Position numbers and translations under genes: made by a program
The notes under the pieces: generated by a model
The model's database searches: none
Seen by the model: only the letters and a program-made list of their open reading frames with translations
Told to the model about the DNA's origin: nothing
NCBI GenBank assembly: GCA_937910255.1
Contig: CALEOQ010000479.1
Location: 1 to 7,117 of the forward strand
Source of the DNA: an uncultured Caulobacteraceae bacterium
GTDB lineage: Bacteria; Pseudomonadota; Alphaproteobacteria; Caulobacterales; Caulobacteraceae
Length of the DNA stretch: 7,117 bases
Reading direction: 5' to 3'
Part shown: in pieces, positions 5,780 to 7,117 of the stretch
Layout of the letters: each line of letters opens with the position of its first letter
How positions within the stretch are numbered: position 1 is the stretch's first letter

Positions 5780-5953
5780 CTAGTCGTCGATGCCCGGCCG
5801 CAGCGGGTCGCGGCCGTCCAGCCCCTCGATGTGCCGGCGCTGCTCGCGGACGCGGGCGCCGACGTCCTCCGGGCCGGCGGGATCGCCTTCCGAAGTCCCG
5901 GGCTGCGAAGCCGGGCGGTCGGACGAAGGGGGCGGGGTGTCGGGATCAGCCAT
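5780..5953 (-). CDS. Small acidic, disordered protein of 57 residues
   Basis: The product begins MADPDTPPPSSDRP and ends DGRDPLRPGIDD. The first 28 residues are rich in Pro, Ser, Asp and Gly and probably disordered; residues about 29-44 (PEDVGARVREQRRHIEGL) look like a short amphipathic helix. The case for a gene is strong: AAGGAG ends five bases before the ATG, third codon positions are nearly all G or C, and a hairpin follows the stop. A longer reading frame on the same strand overlaps it in another phase, but its Arg/Pro-rich product looks spurious. The family is unknown. The gene is divergent from the DUF4287 gene across 158 bases, which hold a 6-bp dyad (AACCGG 5975-5980, CCGGTT 5993-5998). 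Confidence 0.65.
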   Translation of the reverse strand: MADPDTPPPSSDRPASQPGTSEGDPAGPEDVGARVREQRRHIEGLDGRDPLRPGIDD

Positions 5954-6111
5954 GGACGCTCCTTGCCCGTTCCTAACCGGAGAGCACGACGGCCGGTTCC
6001 CGAAACCTTGGCGGCCGGGGCGCCAGGATTATCGCCACGGGTGTCGAACCCCGCCCGCGCCATTCGTCCTCAGGCCATACGACCCTCGGGCGTCATAGAG
6101 AGAACAGCACC

Positions 6112-6318
6112 ATGAGCGACAAGCCGATCAAGGGACCCGCCTCCTACTTCCCTTCCATTGAGAAGACCTATGGGCGGCCGGTCGCCGAGTGGCAGGCCCT
6201 GGTGCGACAGCACTATCCGGCCAAGCACATGGAGCTGGTCGCTATGCTCAAGACCGAACACGGCCTGGGCCACGGCCACGCCATCGTCGCCCAGACCCTG
6301 GATGAGGATAAGGGCTAG
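6112..6318 (+). CDS. DUF4287 domain protein, 68 residues
   Basis: The sequence KGPASYFPSIEKTYGRPVAEW (8-28), followed by HYPAKHMELVAMLKTEHGLGHGHA, is the characteristic DUF4287 pattern: a short helical domain with conserved Tyr, Trp and His-Gly residues. Members occur either as small stand-alone proteins, as here, or joined to a DUF5655 domain. The molecular function is not known to me. No membrane segment or signal peptide is seen. The ribosome binding site is weak (AGAGAG-like, about 6101-6106). The stop is 75 bases before the next gene, which has its own promoter and operator, so DUF4287 is probably a single-gene unit. Confidence 0.9.
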   Translation: MSDKPIKGPASYFPSIEKTYGRPVAEWQALVRQHYPAKHMELVAMLKTEHGLGHGHAIVAQTLDEDKG

Positions 6319-6339
6319 CTGAGCCCCGAGCGCGATGGC

Positions 6340-6368
6340 TTGACGGATCACAAACCTACTAGTAGGTA
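6340..6368 (+). promoter_or_regulatory. Promoter of the DUF308 gene
   Basis: TTGACG (6340-6345) is a near-consensus -35 element. Seventeen bases later TAGGTA (6363-6368) is an acceptable -10. Transcription would start near 6375, leaving a short leader with AGGAG (6382-6386) seven bases before the GTG start. Most of the promoter lies inside the palindromic operator. Confidence 0.6.
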
Positions 6369-6378
6369 GGCGATCCGT
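6343..6378. promoter_or_regulatory. Nested palindromic operator, TetR-like
   Basis: The core ACCTACTAGTAGGT (6354-6367) is a perfect 14-bp palindrome. A second pair of arms, ACGGATC (6343-6349) and GATCCGT (6372-6378), shares exactly the same centre (between 6360 and 6361), and C6351/G6370 also match. The total dyad is 36 bp, from the -35 element to past the -10. Size and symmetry suit a TetR-family repressor, perhaps as two dimers. No such regulator is encoded in this window. Confidence 0.7.
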
Positions 6379-6393
6379 TTCAGGAGAACAGCC

Positions 6394-6981
6394 GTGACCC
6401 CATCGCCTTCCCCCAGTCCGCCATCCAGCCCTCGGAATGGCTGGTTGCAGACCTATTATTCCACGCGAGCGGCCGTCTCGGTCGCCTGGATCCTTCTGGC
6501 CGTCACGGTCGGCCAGGCGGCGCCGCTGGTCGGCGCCGTCCTGCTCGTGCTCTATCCAGCCTGGGACGCCGCGGCCAACTATCTCGACGCCGCCAAGACC
6601 GGGGGCTTGCGCGCAAATCCCAGTCAGGCTCTCAACCTCGCCGTCAGCCTGTTGACCGCCCTGGCCGTCGCCGCGGCGGTGCTCACCCGGGCCTTTCCGG
6701 TTCTGCTCGTCTTCGGCGTCTGGGCCGTTCTTTCCGGCGGCTTCCAGCTCGCCACCGGCGTCGGTCGCTGGAGGTTGGGCGGCCAGTGGGCGATGGTCCT
6801 CAGCGGCGCTCAGTCGGTTCTCGCCGGAGCGTTTTTCTTGAAGATGGCGGGCGCCGTGACTGCGCCAGCCGCCGCCGTGATCGCCCCCTATGCGGGCTTC
6901 GGCGCGTTCTACTTCCTGGTTTCGGCGATCTGGCTCCTCGAGAAGGCTCGCCGCAACCAGGATTCGGCCCTCGCCGGCTGA
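6394..6981 (+). CDS. DUF308/HdeD-like membrane protein
   Basis: 195 residues with a Pro/Ser-rich cytoplasmic-type N-terminus (1-16) and about six hydrophobic helices: roughly 27-41, 43-60, 79-97, 101-121, 131-150 and 159-183, with a basic tail (KARRNQ). Small residues in the helices and the GGFQLATGVGRWRLGGQW loop (115-132) fit the DUF308 family, which includes the acid-resistance membrane protein HdeD of enteric bacteria. Function here is unknown; a stress-related inner-membrane role is inference. The GTG start is supported by AGGAG (6382-6386) at a spacing of seven. The operator upstream suggests tight repression until an inducer appears. Hairpins after the stop separate it from a convergent gene. 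Confidence 0.85.
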   Translation: MTPSPSPSPPSSPRNGWLQTYYSTRAAVSVAWILLAVTVGQAAPLVGAVLLVLYPAWDAAANYLDAAKTGGLRANPSQALNLAVSLLTALAVAAAVLTRAFPVLLVFGVWAVLSGGFQLATGVGRWRLGGQWAMVLSGAQSVLAGAFFLKMAGAVTAPAAAVIAPYAGFGAFYFLVSAIWLLEKARRNQDSALAG

Positions 6982-6990
6982 CCCCTGCGC

Positions 6991-7035
6991 CGCGCCAAGG
7001 CGCGACCTAGAGCCACCGAGTGGCCGCTAGGCCAC
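6991..7035. terminator. Paired GC-rich hairpins after the DUF308 gene
   Basis: CGCGCC-AA-GGCGCG (6991-7004) begins nine bases past the stop. GTGGCC-GCTA-GGCCAC (7020-7035) follows with a perfect 6-bp stem and 4-base loop. They lie between two apparently converging genes and may end both transcripts. No T-run is present. Confidence 0.4.
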
Positions 7036-7064
7036 GGGCAGCGGGGGGCGCGCCGGACGACAGG

Positions 7065-7117
7065 CTAGGCGACGGCGCCAAGCCGGCGCCCACCAACCAG
7101 CACCACAACGGCGCACC
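7065..7117 (-). CDS. Probable C-terminal end of a membrane protein gene, cut by the right edge
   Basis: On the minus strand, the frame ending at the TAG at 7065-7067 encodes CAVVVLVGGRRLGAVA with codon use typical of the window. A hydrophobic strand or helix followed by GGRR is what one expects at the C-terminus of a transporter, but 16 residues cannot identify a family. The two other minus frames also stay open through this short stretch, so the frame choice is a judgement. The hairpins at 6991-7035 are consistent with a gene ending here. Confidence 0.35.
   Translation of the reverse strand, partial: CAVVVLVGGRRLGAVA

Noticed and set aside
5743..6063. 106-residue minus frame overlapping the small acidic gene
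   Set aside because: No ribosome binding site and an Arg/Ala/Pro-rich product. The in-phase alternative at 5780-5953 has AAGGAG at ideal spacing.
7073..7089. GGCGCC inverted repeat with a 5-base loop near the right edge
   Set aside because: GGCGCC is itself a palindrome and common in this GC-rich DNA. The site falls inside the probable coding tail at 7065-7117, so no separate function is claimed.
1..7117. CRISPR arrays, tRNA or rRNA genes, insertion sequences
   Set aside because: No regularly spaced repeats, tRNA-like cloverleaf, rRNA segment, transposase frame or terminal inverted repeats were seen on reading both strands.

Overview
The window reads as chromosomal DNA of a GC-rich alphaproteobacterium, most likely Caulobacterales (Caulobacter or Phenylobacterium type). 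This rests on strong G/C at third codon positions (a 60-base sample in the SDR gene counts about 77% GC), frequent GTG starts, and the gene families present (soluble MCP-like receptor, DUF2200, DUF4287, GFA, HxlR). The lineage is an inference from style and families, not from a marker gene.

Layout. (1) 1-769, minus: 5' part of a soluble chemoreceptor-like protein, cut by the left edge. (2) 982-1552, plus: a 57-residue protein and a 109-residue protein, both of unknown function. (3) 1562-3522, minus: a two-gene cassette with a 4-base stop/start overlap. The first gene encodes a 448-residue modular protein with a helical N-terminus, a glycine-rich hydrophobic middle and a C-terminal PD-(D/E)XK-like nuclease motif. 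The second encodes a 205-residue protein with a C-terminal membrane anchor. I read the pair as a polymorphic-toxin effector and its immunity protein. The DNA encoding the toxin tip has clearly lower GC than its surroundings, which suggests a horizontally acquired module. (4) 3648-4856: an HxlR-family regulator (minus) divergent from a short-chain dehydrogenase/reductase (plus), sharing an 84-base control region with an imperfect dyad and a probable leaderless promoter for the regulator. (5) 4864-4903: a perfect 16-bp hairpin acting as a two-way terminator. (6) 4914-5671, minus: DUF2200 and GFA/CENP-V-type zinc genes overlapping by 4 bases. (7) 5780-5953, minus: a 57-residue acidic protein with an excellent ribosome binding site. 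(8) 6112-6318, plus: a DUF4287 protein. (9) 6343-6981, plus: a nested palindromic operator enclosing a promoter, followed by a DUF308/HdeD-like membrane protein. (10) 7065-7117, minus: a probable C-terminal tail of another gene running off the right edge.

Most of the window is ordinary accessory metabolism and stress-type genes arranged as small, separately regulated units. The parts most worth following are the toxin/immunity cassette and the two operator-like palindromes. No RNA genes, insertion sequences, CRISPR arrays or secretion-system structural genes are visible.
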